Position numbers and translations under genes: made by a program. Below are positions 44,502 to 52,447 of a DNA stretch of 64,000 nucleotides, one piece after another. This DNA comes from Actinomycetospora corticicola (GTDB taxonomy: Bacteria; Actinomycetota; Actinomycetes; Mycobacteriales; Pseudonocardiaceae), in the NCBI RefSeq assembly GCF_013409505.1, contig NZ_JACCBN010000001.1:4340001-4404000 (forward strand). Direction: 5' to 3'. Position 1 is the stretch's first letter. Every line of letters starts with the position of its first letter. Below the pieces are notes generated by a model. It saw only the letters and a list, made by a program, of their open reading frames with translations. It was not told the origin of the DNA and made no database searches.

Positions 44502-45650
44502 GTGGTCACCACCGGGACGGTGCGCACGCCGCGGCGGGGCGCGACCGTCGACGTGCACGCCACCCTCGCGCCGCTGTGGCGCGGTCTGGTGCTGTACCGG
44601 GTGGTCGCGCTGGCCTACGCCGTCGCGAACGTCGTGCGGTTCGCCGAGCTGTACGTCCGTCCCGCCCTCGGGGTGGCGGTCGTCGTCCTCATGGCCGCGT
44701 GGACGCTCGTCACCTCGGTGGCCTACCTGCGCGGCGCGTCCCGGCTCGTCGTGGTCGACCTCGCGGTCACCGTGCTCACCACGATGACGACGGTGCTGGT
44801 GGACGACCCGTCCCGCATCGCCGCCGGTCAGCCGGTGATCACGACGGTGTGGTCAGCGGGTGCCGTCCTCGCCATCGCGGTGGCGCACGGGGTGCGGCCC
44901 GCGGTCGGGGCGGTGGCGGTCTCGGTGGCGGCGCTGGCGTTCACCCGCCGGGCCCTCGACGCCGCCCTGCTCTCGGACGCCCAGCTGCTGCTGGTCGCGG
45001 GCGTCGCGGTCGGGTTCGCGTCGGTGGCGATGCGGCGGTCCGCGCAGCGGCTGCAGGAGGCGATCGCGACGGAGGCCGCCGCGGCCGAGCGCGACCGGCT
45101 GGCCCGCGACATCCACGACGGCGTGCTGCAGGTCCTCGCGCTGGTCCGCCGCCGCGGCCCGACGCTGGGCGACCCGGAGCTGGTGCGCGAGGCGGCCGAG
45201 CAGGAGGTCTCCCTGCGGCGGCTGATCACCCGCGGGCCGCCGGGGCTCGACGGTCCCGACGACGAGCCGGTGGACCTGGGGGCCGCGATCGGGGCGACGC
45301 TGCCCTCGCGCGCGGTGCTGGCGGTGCCCCCCGAGCCGGTGGCCGTGCCCGGCGGGCTGGCCCGCGCGGTGGTCGCGGTGGTGCGGGAGGCCGCGGCGAA
45401 CGCGGACGCCCACGCCGGCCCGGACACCGGGCTGTGGGTGCTGGTGGAGGACGACGAGGAGGCGGTGACGGTGAGCATCCGGGACGACGGGGCCGGCATC
45501 GCGGAGGGCCGGCTGGACGCGGCCCGCGAGGAGGGCCACCTCGGGGTCGCCTCCTCCATCCGCGGGCGCACCGAGGAGCTGGGCGGCACCGCCGCCCTGG
45601 TGACGGCGCCCGGACAGGGCACGGAGTGGGAGTTGGTGTTCCCCCGATGA
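44502..45650 (+). CDS. Sensor histidine kinase (HisKA_3, NarL-partner type)
   Basis: A 382-residue membrane sensor. About six hydrophobic segments occupy residues 15-175, with no large extracellular domain. The phosphoacceptor is the histidine of RLARDIHDGVLQVLALV, followed by an HATPase domain with N-box REAAANADAHAG, DDGAGIAEG and a G-box (GHLGVASSIRGR). Compact DHp and HATPase order fits the DesK/MacS-like class. The GTG at 44502 is chosen for GGAGGGG six bases upstream. The stop overlaps the response-regulator ATG. The stimulus is unknown; integral-membrane sensing of lipid or envelope state is inferred. Confidence 0.85.
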   Translation: MVTTGTVRTPRRGATVDVHATLAPLWRGLVLYRVVALAYAVANVVRFAELYVRPALGVAVVVLMAAWTLVTSVAYLRGASRLVVVDLAVTVLTTMTTVLVDDPSRIAAGQPVITTVWSAGAVLAIAVAHGVRPAVGAVAVSVAALAFTRRALDAALLSDAQLLLVAGVAVGFASVAMRRSAQRLQEAIATEAAAAERDRLARDIHDGVLQVLALVRRRGPTLGDPELVREAAEQEVSLRRLITRGPPGLDGPDDEPVDLGAAIGATLPSRAVLAVPPEPVAVPGGLARAVVAVVREAAANADAHAGPDTGLWVLVEDDEEAVTVSIRDDGAGIAEGRLDAAREEGHLGVASSIRGRTEELGGTAALVTAPGQGTEWELVFPR

Positions 45651-46333
45651 CCGGAGCGGGTGCCACGCGCGTGATGGTGGTCGACGACCACCCGATGTGG
45701 CGGGAGGGCGTGGCGCGCGACCTCACCGAGCGGGGCTTCGACGTGGTGGCGACGGCGGGCGACGGCGCCGCCGCCGTCCGGATCGCGCCGGCGGCGCGAC
45801 CCGACGTCGTGGTGATGGACCTGCAGATGCCGCACCTGGACGGGGCGGGTGCCACCGCGGCGATCCTCGCCGCGCTGCCCGGGACCCGCGTGCTCGTGCT
45901 GTCCGCGAGCGCCGAGCAGGGCGACGTGCTCGGCGCGGTCCGGGCCGGGGCGGCGGGCTACCTGCTCAAGTCGGCGCAGGCCGCGGAGCTGGTGGACGCC
46001 GTGCAGCGCACCGCGGACGGCCAGGCGGTGTTCGGCCCGGAGCTGGCGGGGCTCGTCCTGGGCGAGTTCCGTCGTCGGGAGAAGCGGAAGGACCGGGAGA
46101 CGCAGCCCAGCGGCGAGCCGGCGCTGACCCCGCGGGAGACCGAGGTGCTGCGGCTGGTCGCCAAGGGGCTCACCGCCCGGCAGATCGCCGAGCGCCTGAC
46201 GCTGTCCCACCGCACCGTCGAGAACCACGTGCAGAACGCCCTGCGCAAGCTACAGCTGACCAACCGCGTCGAGTTGACGCGCTACGCGATCGAGCAGGGG
46301 CTCGACCAGGTGGCTTCGCCGGGTGAGCAGTAA
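45647..46333 (+). CDS. NarL/FixJ-family response regulator
   Basis: A 228-residue regulator with a receiver domain (VMVVDDHPMWREGV, phosphoacceptor Asp in VVVMDLQMPHLDG, LSAS, LLKSAQAAE) and a C-terminal LuxR-type helix-turn-helix (LTPRETEVLRLVAKGLTARQIAERL, SHRTVENHVQNALRKL as pieces). It partners the upstream kinase, whose stop overlaps its start (ATGA). Target genes are unknown. It ends within a GTGAGCAG hairpin that begins in its last codons. Confidence 0.92.
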   Translation: MTGAGATRVMVVDDHPMWREGVARDLTERGFDVVATAGDGAAAVRIAPAARPDVVVMDLQMPHLDGAGATAAILAALPGTRVLVLSASAEQGDVLGAVRAGAAGYLLKSAQAAELVDAVQRTADGQAVFGPELAGLVLGEFRRREKRKDRETQPSGEPALTPRETEVLRLVAKGLTARQIAERLTLSHRTVENHVQNALRKLQLTNRVELTRYAIEQGLDQVASPGEQ

Positions 46334-46361
46334 GGGGCCTATCACCCCACTTTCTGCTCAC
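46323..46361. repeat. GTGAGCAG hairpin, copy 2; probable bidirectional terminator
   Basis: Arms GTGAGCAG and CTGCTCAC, inner block GGGG/CCCC, loop CCTATCA. The left arm overlaps the response-regulator 3' end. Related to 22643-22682 when reversed. Confidence 0.65.
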
Positions 46362-46376
46362 GGGGGCTTCGCCCAC

Positions 46377-47198
46377 CTAGTTGAGGTGGGCCCGCCAGAC
46401 CCGGGCGGCCCGGGCGAGCTCGGCGGCGTGCCGGGGCAGGCGCTCGCCCCACGAGTCCAGCAACCGGGCGGCGTCGAGGTACTCCCCGCGGCGGCCCATG
46501 GTGGCGGCGAGCTCGACGACCTCCTCGGCCGTGACGCCGGGGAGGTGCAGCCGGGCCTCCAGCACGCGGCGCAGCTCCAGCACCCGTCCGGCGGCGCGGT
46601 GCACGATCCGCAGGTTGGTCAGCATGCGCACGAGGATCGCCTCGGTGCTGACGGGGACGAGCAGGTCGGCGTGGAACGGCAGGGCGGGGTTCGCCCCCGT
46701 CGAGGCCACGAACAGGGCGCGGCAGTCGGCCTCGTCGAGCAGGGTCCCGGTGAACGGGTCGACGTACCAGGCCGAGCCCACGGGGTGCACGAGGAAGTGG
46801 CCCGGCATGCCGATCGGCTCGATCACCAGACCGGCGCGGCGGCCGACCTCGATCACGAGGACGGCGAGCGTGATCGGGATGCCGACGCGACGCTCGAGCA
46901 CGTCGACCAGCGAGGAGTTCCGCGGGTCGTAGTAGTTCTCGCGGTTGCCCGCGAAGCCCTCCTCGGTGAACAGCCGCAGGACCAGGCCGTCGACGCTCGC
47001 GACCCCGGACGCCAGGCGGTCCAGCTCGGCGAGCGCCGACCCGACGTCCGCGTCCGGCCGTGCGAGCCGCGCGATCTCGAGCGCGGCCCGGTCGAGGGGC
47101 GGGTCACCGGCCTCGACGAGCGCGGCGAACCGCGCCACCGCGTCGGCGGACCCCTGCGGATCCGGCGGCGGTGTCCGGTCCTCGGGGTCGTCGGGCAC
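46377..47198 (-). CDS. SirB1/transglutaminase-like protein
   Basis: A 273-residue SirB1-family protein with a transglutaminase-like domain followed by TPR-like helices. Signature blocks are NYYDPRNSSLVDVLERRVGIPITLAVLVIEVGRRAGL, then IGMPGHFLVHP and YVDPFTGTLLDEADCRALF (cores RNSSLVDVLERR, GMPGHFLV). It lacks an obvious catalytic Cys at the usual position, so it may be a non-enzymatic member. The GTG at 47198 has GGGGGAGG upstream. Role unknown. Confidence 0.8.
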   Translation of the reverse strand: MPDDPEDRTPPPDPQGSADAVARFAALVEAGDPPLDRAALEIARLARPDADVGSALAELDRLASGVASVDGLVLRLFTEEGFAGNRENYYDPRNSSLVDVLERRVGIPITLAVLVIEVGRRAGLVIEPIGMPGHFLVHPVGSAWYVDPFTGTLLDEADCRALFVASTGANPALPFHADLLVPVSTEAILVRMLTNLRIVHRAAGRVLELRRVLEARLHLPGVTAEEVVELAATMGRRGEYLDAARLLDSWGERLPRHAAELARAARVWRAHLN

Positions 47199-47231
47199 GC
47201 GCGCATCCTCCCCCGCCGGGCCCGTGCGCGC

Positions 47232-48821
47232 TCAGGCGGGCGTGATCGAGGTCGCCCCGCTGGTGCGGTTCCACCGCAGGACGCCGTGCTCGAAGGCCTG
47301 CGCCCGACCGGCCGAGGTCGTGTACTCCTCCCCGGTGGGCAGCCCCAGCGACGAGCGGTCGGCGCCCCGGGCGCGCCAGGCGTCGAGGATGGGGCCGCTC
47401 AGCTGGTGCGCGCCGGTGTCGGGCGACCAGTAGACCGACCCGTGGGCGAAGTCGGTGAAGCGTCCGCGGCCGTCCGCGGTGGCCTGCTCGACACGGTCGG
47501 GATCCCCGAGGTCGGGCCGGTCCGCCCAGGCCGCCCGCACGTCGGTGCCGGCCGCCGCGACCAGCTTGTTCACCTCGGCGCGGATCGTGTCCATCGCGGC
47601 GAAGCCGGCGTTGCCCGGGCAGGCCGTGTTCCCGACGTCGCGGTGGGCGAAGACGGCGTCCACGGTGGCCGTGCTGCCCTTGGCGAACTTGGAGGTGCCG
47701 CCGCCGTTCGAGGTCAGCGAGACCTTCGCGGCGACGTCGCGGTACATCCCGCCGAGCTTCCACGCCGCGAGCTTCTCCACCGAGGTGAGCTCGGCCGGGG
47801 TCGGCGCGACGTCGGAGAGGTTGCCCATCATGGCGATGCCGAAGGTCTCGCGGTTGAACCCGCCGGAGTGGGCTGCGACGACCGGCCGGTCCAGACCGCC
47901 GGCCCGACCCTCGTAGATCGTCCCGTACTTGTCGACCAGGGCGTTGTAGCCGATGTCGCCCCACCCGTTCTTCTTCGCGTGGTAGGCGTAGATGCCCCGC
48001 ACGATGGCGGCGGACTGCTCGGGGCTGTAGTCGTTGGACTCCGCGGTGTGGTGGATCGTCACCGCCTTCGTGGTCGGCGAGTACTCCGGCGGCCAGGTCA
48101 TCATGCCCTCGTCGGCGCCCCACTGGGCGCGCGTCACGTACGCGGGTGCGGCCGGGGCGCCGTCGCGCGCCGCGGTCTGCCGCTCCCGGGCGCGCGCCCC
48201 GATCGCCTCGTCGTTGCCGGAGGTGCCCGGGTCGATGCGCTGCACCGCCAGGCCCTCGGTCACGGGCACGCCGCCGCGCGTCGCGCGCACCTCGACGGCC
48301 CGGCGGTCCCCCACCCAGACCGGGTCGGTGCCGCCCGGCGCGGTGGACGTGGTCGAGCTCCGGGCCCCCGGCGGGGCCGTGCGCGCCGCGTCGACGGTGT
48401 CCCGCTCGTCACTGTTCGCGTCCAACGGCAGCCAGGCGCCCCACGCCCCGCTGTCGTCGGTGGACCGGAGCGAGATGACGTCCGGGTCCGGTCCGGTCCA
48501 GGTGACGGCGACCATCCGCAGCGGCGCCGCCGAGCGCGCCACCTGCGCCCCGCTGCCGTCCCGGCCCTGCGGGGACAGCGGGAGCGGGGTGATCGACGGG
48601 TCGGTCGCATCGGCCGGCGGGAGCGTGGCCGCCGGCAGGGACGAGACCGCGGTCGCGCCCACGGGCGTCTGCCCGGTGACCGCGATCGCCGCGGGCGCGG
48701 CGACCGCGAGCGCGGTGAAGGCGCCGAGGCCGAGGAGGACCCGGCGGAGACGGCGACGGGGCGGCGCCGACGGGGTCACCCGCCGTCGGGAACCGTTCGC
48801 TGCCGACCACCGCGACCTCAT
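47232..48821 (-). CDS. N-acetylmuramoyl-L-alanine amidase (PGRP) with LGFP repeats
   Basis: A 529-residue secreted wall amidase similar to mycobacterial Rv3811. A signal sequence follows Arg-rich residues: VLLGLGAFTALAVAAPAAIAV. The central PGRP/amidase_2 domain starts at YVTRAQWGADE and has zinc ligands in TIHHTAESND, HSGGFNRETFGIAMMGN and FAHRDVGNTACPGN. The C-terminus carries LGFP-type repeats (GSVYWSPDTGAHQLSG, DRSSLGLPTGEEY, FEHGVLRWNR). It cleaves the amide bond between MurNAc and the stem peptide. The ATG at 48821 has GGAGGA seven bases upstream. Confidence 0.9.
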   Translation of the reverse strand: MRSRWSAANGSRRRVTPSAPPRRRLRRVLLGLGAFTALAVAAPAAIAVTGQTPVGATAVSSLPAATLPPADATDPSITPLPLSPQGRDGSGAQVARSAAPLRMVAVTWTGPDPDVISLRSTDDSGAWGAWLPLDANSDERDTVDAARTAPPGARSSTTSTAPGGTDPVWVGDRRAVEVRATRGGVPVTEGLAVQRIDPGTSGNDEAIGARARERQTAARDGAPAAPAYVTRAQWGADEGMMTWPPEYSPTTKAVTIHHTAESNDYSPEQSAAIVRGIYAYHAKKNGWGDIGYNALVDKYGTIYEGRAGGLDRPVVAAHSGGFNRETFGIAMMGNLSDVAPTPAELTSVEKLAAWKLGGMYRDVAAKVSLTSNGGGTSKFAKGSTATVDAVFAHRDVGNTACPGNAGFAAMDTIRAEVNKLVAAAGTDVRAAWADRPDLGDPDRVEQATADGRGRFTDFAHGSVYWSPDTGAHQLSGPILDAWRARGADRSSLGLPTGEEYTTSAGRAQAFEHGVLRWNRTSGATSITPA

Positions 48822-48921
48822 CCGTCGTCCTCCGCTCCCTCGCCGATCCGCGCCGGAGCAGACTGTGTCACCCACATGCGTCCCAGTGATGCCACGACGC
48901 ACCACCCGCGTGGGTGATCTT

Positions 48922-49560
48922 CTAGGACGAGCGCGTCCAGAAGGCGACGTCGGCGTAGGTGGCGACCGACCGTGCCGTGATGGAGTCCGCGCCGGCGCCG
49001 ATGGGGCCCGCGACGACCGGGATGAGCTTGGTCAGGTTCAGCACGCCGCGGCGGCCGGCCCGGCTCGCCAGGCGGAAGCCGATGCGACGGTCGAGCTGCT
49101 CGCGGACCTCCGACGGGAGCCGGCGCAGGCCGGTGAGCAGCGAGACCTCCTGCAGGTCGATGCCGGTGTGCTCGGCGAGTTCCGAGCCGTCGGGACCGAG
49201 GACGCAGAGCAGGACGGCGGTCCGCACCACCGGGTCGTCGAGGTCGTGGCCGCGGACGTGGGCGATGGACGCGGCCAGGCGGGTGCAGACCAGGTAGAGG
49301 CCGGACGCGCCCGCGGGAGCGGTCAGCAGCATCGTGGCGGCCCCGCCGAGGCTGGTGAGCAGCCCGGAGCTCGCGGCGAGACGGACGTGCGCGCCGGTCA
49401 ACCGACGGATCGCGGCCCCGACGTCGCCGTCGGACTCGGCCAGGTGCTCGTCCCCCACGCGGCGGGCGGGCGCGAACGGTCCGGCCCCGCCGATGCCGCG
49501 CCGCAGCAGCTCACGGACGAGGGGGTCGCCGGCCCACGGCGCGGGGGACGTCTCGGGCAC
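48922..49560 (-). CDS. EcsC-like membrane-associated protein
   Basis: A 212-residue protein. The middle carries a hydrophobic helix hairpin (LAASSGLLTSLGGAATMLLTAPAGASGLYLV) and the C-terminal part LTKLIPVVAGPIGAGADSITARSVATYA, the pattern of the EcsC family (conserved LIP..G...A..d). The function of the family is unknown. The GTG at 49560 is preceded at six bases by CAGAGT, a possible leaderless box. It sits upstream of the amidase with a gap of about 100 bases. Confidence 0.75.
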   Translation of the reverse strand: MPETSPAPWAGDPLVRELLRRGIGGAGPFAPARRVGDEHLAESDGDVGAAIRRLTGAHVRLAASSGLLTSLGGAATMLLTAPAGASGLYLVCTRLAASIAHVRGHDLDDPVVRTAVLLCVLGPDGSELAEHTGIDLQEVSLLTGLRRLPSEVREQLDRRIGFRLASRAGRRGVLNLTKLIPVVAGPIGAGADSITARSVATYADVAFWTRSS

Positions 49561-49593
49561 GCCGAGACTCTGTCACGCCGGGCCCGGGACGCA

Positions 49594-49636
49594 CGACGGC
49601 CCGGCCACCCTGGGGGAGGGGGTGACCGGGCCGTCG
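49594..49636. terminator. Hairpin downstream of the first C-X36-C protein gene
   Basis: CGACGGCCCGG (49594-49604) pairs with CCGGGCCGTCG (49626-49636), extended by CACC/GGTG; loop about 11 bases. It lies just after the stop at 49652. Confidence 0.65.
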
Positions 49637-49651
49637 AGCGCGCGGAGGTCC

Positions 49652-49999
49652 CTAGAGGATCGCCGCGTTGATCGAGTTGCCGTTCAGGTTGTCCTTCACG
49701 TTGTCGTTCAGGAACGGGCTGCAGGTGATGTTGGCGGCGTTGAGGCCACCGACCGGCGCCTGGCCGATGATGTTCGCGAGCAGGGCGTCGCCGCCGTTGT
49801 TCTCGGCGAGGGCGCTGCCGCCCTTGACCGAGCAGGTGTCGCCGCCGCGCTTGCCGTGGTCGCCGTGGTGCTGGTGCGAGCTGTGGCCGTGGTCGCCACC
49901 GTCGTGGCTCGGCATGTCGCCGGCGAACGCGAGGGGCGCCCCGGCCACGAGGCCGGCACCGGCGCCCAGCAGGACAGCGGCGATCTTGGTCTTCGTCAT
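49652..49999 (-). CDS. Secreted C-X36-C protein 1 (His-rich)
   Basis: A 115-residue protein with signal peptide (MTKTKIAAVLLGAGAGLVAG, cleavage near AFA-GD), a Gly/His-rich segment (SHDGGDHGHSSHQHHGDHGK) and a core starting TCSVKGG and ending QAPVGGLNAANITC, with exactly 36 residues between the two cysteines, then FLNDNVKDNLNGNS. Paralogues at 50031, 50727 and 51055. It resembles chaplin or hydrophobin-type surface proteins in size and twin cysteines but not in sequence. The metal-binding potential of the His segment is notable. Confidence 0.75.
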   Translation of the reverse strand: MTKTKIAAVLLGAGAGLVAGAPLAFAGDMPSHDGGDHGHSSHQHHGDHGKRGGDTCSVKGGSALAENNGGDALLANIIGQAPVGGLNAANITCSPFLNDNVKDNLNGNSINAAIL

Positions 50000-50030
50000 G
50001 TCGTCTCCGCGCGCTTGGTGAGGGGGTGGA

Positions 50031-50384
50031 TCAGAAGGGGAGGGTCGGGAGCGACCCGGTGCCCGGCAGCTCGAGGCCGGCGACCGACACGTTGAGCGAG
50101 TTGCCGTTGAGGTTGTTCTTCACGTTGTCGTTGAGGAACGGGCTGCAGGTGATGTTGGCGGCGTTGAGGCCGCCGATCGGGGCCTGCACGACGCCGTCGA
50201 TCAGGCCGCCGCCCTCGCCGTTGTTGACCGCCGCCGCGTCGCCGCCGGCGACCGAGCAGGTGGAGGAGCCGTGGCCGCCGTGGCCGTGGTGGTCGCCGTG
50301 CGACTCGGAGGCGGAGGCCAGCGGGGCGACGGCCGCGAGGCCGGCCAGCACACCGACACCCACGATGCCGAACTTGGTGATCAC
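50031..50384 (-). CDS. Secreted C-X36-C protein 2 (His-rich)
   Basis: A 117-residue paralogue. Signal peptide ITKFGIVGVGVLAGLAAVAPL (cleavage near ASA-SE), His/Gly region SESHGDHHGHGGHGSS, and core TCSVAGG to PIGGLNAANITC, also C-X36-C. The tail is longer and hydrophobic (VSVAGLELPGTGSLPTLPF). Start GTG 50384 has AGGAG six bases upstream; an ATG further up (50450) would break the signal peptide. Its start is 31 bases from protein 1 on the same strand. Confidence 0.75.
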   Translation of the reverse strand: MITKFGIVGVGVLAGLAAVAPLASASESHGDHHGHGGHGSSTCSVAGGDAAAVNNGEGGGLIDGVVQAPIGGLNAANITCSPFLNDNVKNNLNGNSLNVSVAGLELPGTGSLPTLPF

Positions 50385-50726
50385 GTTGTTCTCCTGGGGA
50401 GCTACACGGGGAGAGCCGCCGGTTGGAGGCATCACCGACATCAACGGCACCTGTTCAGAAAAGGTGACCCCTAGTCACCGGAAGGCGTTGCCGGTTGCTG
50501 CGGCCGTGCAGAAACGTGTGCAGGAAAGCCACGGACAGCGCAGGTCCATCGCCCGCAGCTCCTCGTTCGAGGGGCGGCTCCCATCCGTCGACCGGGGCGT
50601 GCCCTCACGCGGAGCAACCACACCAGGAGATCTTCACGATTCCGACGCCCCATCCGGTGTCGGACGAAGCAGAAATGACGAAGGCCCGGCCACCGAGAGG
50701 TGGCCGGGCCGTCGGGCGGGACGGAG
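50385..50726. other. 342-base gap between secreted-protein genes 2 and 3
   Basis: Holds the promoter region of protein 2 and two hairpins for protein 3: TCCGACGCC/GGTGTCGGA at 50641-50664 and GGCCCGGCCACC-GAGA-GGTGGCCGGGCC at 50683-50710. Short open frames here (for example 50495-50761) are featureless. Confidence 0.5.
50683..50710. terminator. Hairpin terminator of secreted protein 3
   Basis: A perfect 12-bp stem with a GAGA tetraloop, 17 bases after the stop of the gene at 50727. Confidence 0.75.
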
Positions 50727-51023
50727 TCAGAGCACGTCGGCGGTCAGCCGGTTCATGCTGAGGTTCCCGTTCAGGATGCTGTTGCACAGGATGTTGGCGG
50801 CGTTGGCGCCGCCGACCGGGGCCTGCGCCACGGCGTCCACGAGTCCGCCACCGCTCGCGCGGTTGTCGGCGGTGGCGTTGCCGCCCTGCGCCGAGCAGGT
50901 CGAGCTCGGACCGGACGGAGCCGGCGTGTCGTGGTGGCTCTGGTTGGCGGAGGCGAACGGCGCGACGGCGACCAGGCCGGCCGCGATCGTCAGGGTCACC
51001 AGGGCGGGCTTGCGGTAGGACAT
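50727..51023 (-). CDS. Secreted C-X36-C protein 3
   Basis: A 98-residue paralogue with signal peptide (PALVTLTIAAGLVAVAPFASA, cleavage near ASA-NQ) and core TCSAQGG to PVGGANAANILC, again 36 residues between cysteines. The His segment is reduced (SHHDT). The C-terminus NSILNGNLSMNRLTADVL. ATG 51023 follows GAGGAGATGAC. It is in tandem with protein 4 upstream. Confidence 0.75.
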   Translation of the reverse strand: MSYRKPALVTLTIAAGLVAVAPFASANQSHHDTPAPSGPSSTCSAQGGNATADNRASGGGLVDAVAQAPVGGANAANILCNSILNGNLSMNRLTADVL

Positions 51024-51054
51024 GTCATCTCCTCGCAGAATCGTCGGTCGCGGA

Positions 51055-51381
51055 CTACAGGCCGAGCAGCCCGAGCAGGTCGAGGCCGTCGCCGAGGACG
51101 GACAGGTCGACCACGTTCCCGCTCAGGTTGTCGTTGAGGATGCTGTTGCAGACGATGTTGGCGGCGTTCAGCCCGCCCACCGGCGCCTGCACGACGGCGC
51201 CGACCAGGCCGTCGCTCGCGGAGCGGTTGTTCGCCGCGGCGTTCCCACCCGCGACCGAGCAGGTCGAGGAGCCGGCGCCGGCGTGGGGGGCGCCGTGGGA
51301 CTCGGTGGCGGACGCGAAGGGCGCGAGGGCGACGAGGCCGGCGGCGACGCCGACTCCTGCGATACCGAGCTTCTTGATCAT
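51055..51381 (-). CDS. Secreted C-X36-C protein 4
   Basis: A 108-residue paralogue, the most upstream of the four. Signal peptide IKKLGIAGVGVAAGLVALAPF, cleavage near ASA-TE. Core TCSVAGG to PVGGLNAANIVC (C-X36-C), then NSILNDNLSGN and a Leu-rich tail (LGDGLDLLGLLGL). Start ATG 51381 has GGAGA-like sequence (GAGATTTCC) upstream. The four genes share direction and spacing of about 30-340 bases. Confidence 0.75.
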   Translation of the reverse strand: MIKKLGIAGVGVAAGLVALAPFASATESHGAPHAGAGSSTCSVAGGNAAANNRSASDGLVGAVVQAPVGGLNAANIVCNSILNDNLSGNVVDLSVLGDGLDLLGLLGL

Positions 51382-51657
51382 GGGGAAATCTCCTGAACGG
51401 TCGTGTCGTGGGGAGCTGCGGCCGCCCTCGGGCGGCGTCGAGTGCGTCAACGACCGTTGCGGGCGGTTTGTGACCGTCCGTCACCGGTTGGCGGCTACAG
51501 ATGCCCGACCCGTGCTCGGTCGGCCCGGAACGGTCACGGCAGGCGACCGTTGCGTCCGGCGGCCGTCACCGCTGTGAGGGGCGACCGACCCCCTCGACCG
51601 CGCGTTGCGAGCACCCTCGGCAGTCACGACCGGTGAAATGTCCGAGAAAGGGTGTCG

Positions 51658-52314
51658 CTAATTCGGGTTGGTCGCGAGGAGATCGAGTGCCGTCCCGAGG
51701 TCGCCCGCCCACGACTCGTGGGCGTCCCGATGGGCCGCCCGTTCGAGGCGTTCGCGCTGCGCGCGGGCCCGGCTCCAGGCGACGACCACCGGGTCCACCC
51801 GCGCGCCGTAGTGCGCGTCGATGACGAGCTCCGCGAGGTGGTGGTCGGCGCTGGCGGTGTCCTTGTACTCCCAGATGCCGAGCAGCCGGGCCGGCCCGTC
51901 ACCGAGCCCGGAGGCGTCGTCCAGGAAGGAGGTCGCGGTGGCCACCGGGAGGCGGGAGTACGGCCCCGGGTGCCGGTCGAGCAGGGCGACCCAGAGGGTG
52001 TCGACGAAGTCGCGCACCGCGGTGCACTCCGCGGTGGTCCAGTCGCCCCAGAAGGCGGCGATCCGCGCGAGCACGGAGTGCAGGTCCACCCGGTCGTCGG
52101 TCACGACCGCCCGCAGCAGCCACGGCGTCAGGGCCCGGACGTCGTCCGGGGCGCCGATGGTGGTGCCGAGGCCGAGCGCGAGGGAGAGCGGATCGGCGTC
52201 CGCGAGGACGACGGGGCCCTGCCGGGGCGTGCAGCTCTCCAGCACGTCGCGGGCGGGGTGCGCGACGAAGGCGGCCTCCACCTGCCACAGCGCCGCCGCG
52301 ACCTCCGCTTCCAC
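51658..52314 (-). CDS. Hypothetical protein
   Basis: A 218-residue soluble, acidic protein with no motif I recognise. It is mostly helical (VEAEVAAALWQVEAAFV, RALTPWLLRAVV, RARAQRERLERAAHRDAHES as pieces). GTG 52314 is chosen, since the 19 upstream residues are Arg/Ser-rich. CAGAAT lies seven bases upstream, a possible leaderless box. A 276-base gap with no gene separates it from the secreted-protein cluster. Confidence 0.5.
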   Translation of the reverse strand: MEAEVAAALWQVEAAFVAHPARDVLESCTPRQGPVVLADADPLSLALGLGTTIGAPDDVRALTPWLLRAVVTDDRVDLHSVLARIAAFWGDWTTAECTAVRDFVDTLWVALLDRHPGPYSRLPVATATSFLDDASGLGDGPARLLGIWEYKDTASADHHLAELVIDAHYGARVDPVVVAWSRARAQRERLERAAHRDAHESWAGDLGTALDLLATNPN

Positions 52315-52447
52315 GTTCGCGATTCTGGGGCTTGACAAGCCGACACGCCCCACTGATCGGGCGCTTCCCACCTGATGGTGTCACTCTTCGTGATCTCGCG
52401 TACGGCCGAGCGGGGATCGCCGTCGGGGCGGGACCACCGGTGGCAGA

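Noticed and set aside
49652..51381. Calling the four secreted proteins chaplins
   Set aside because: Chaplin cysteine spacing and sequence (for example the GNTVNVVG motif) do not match; only general features are shared.
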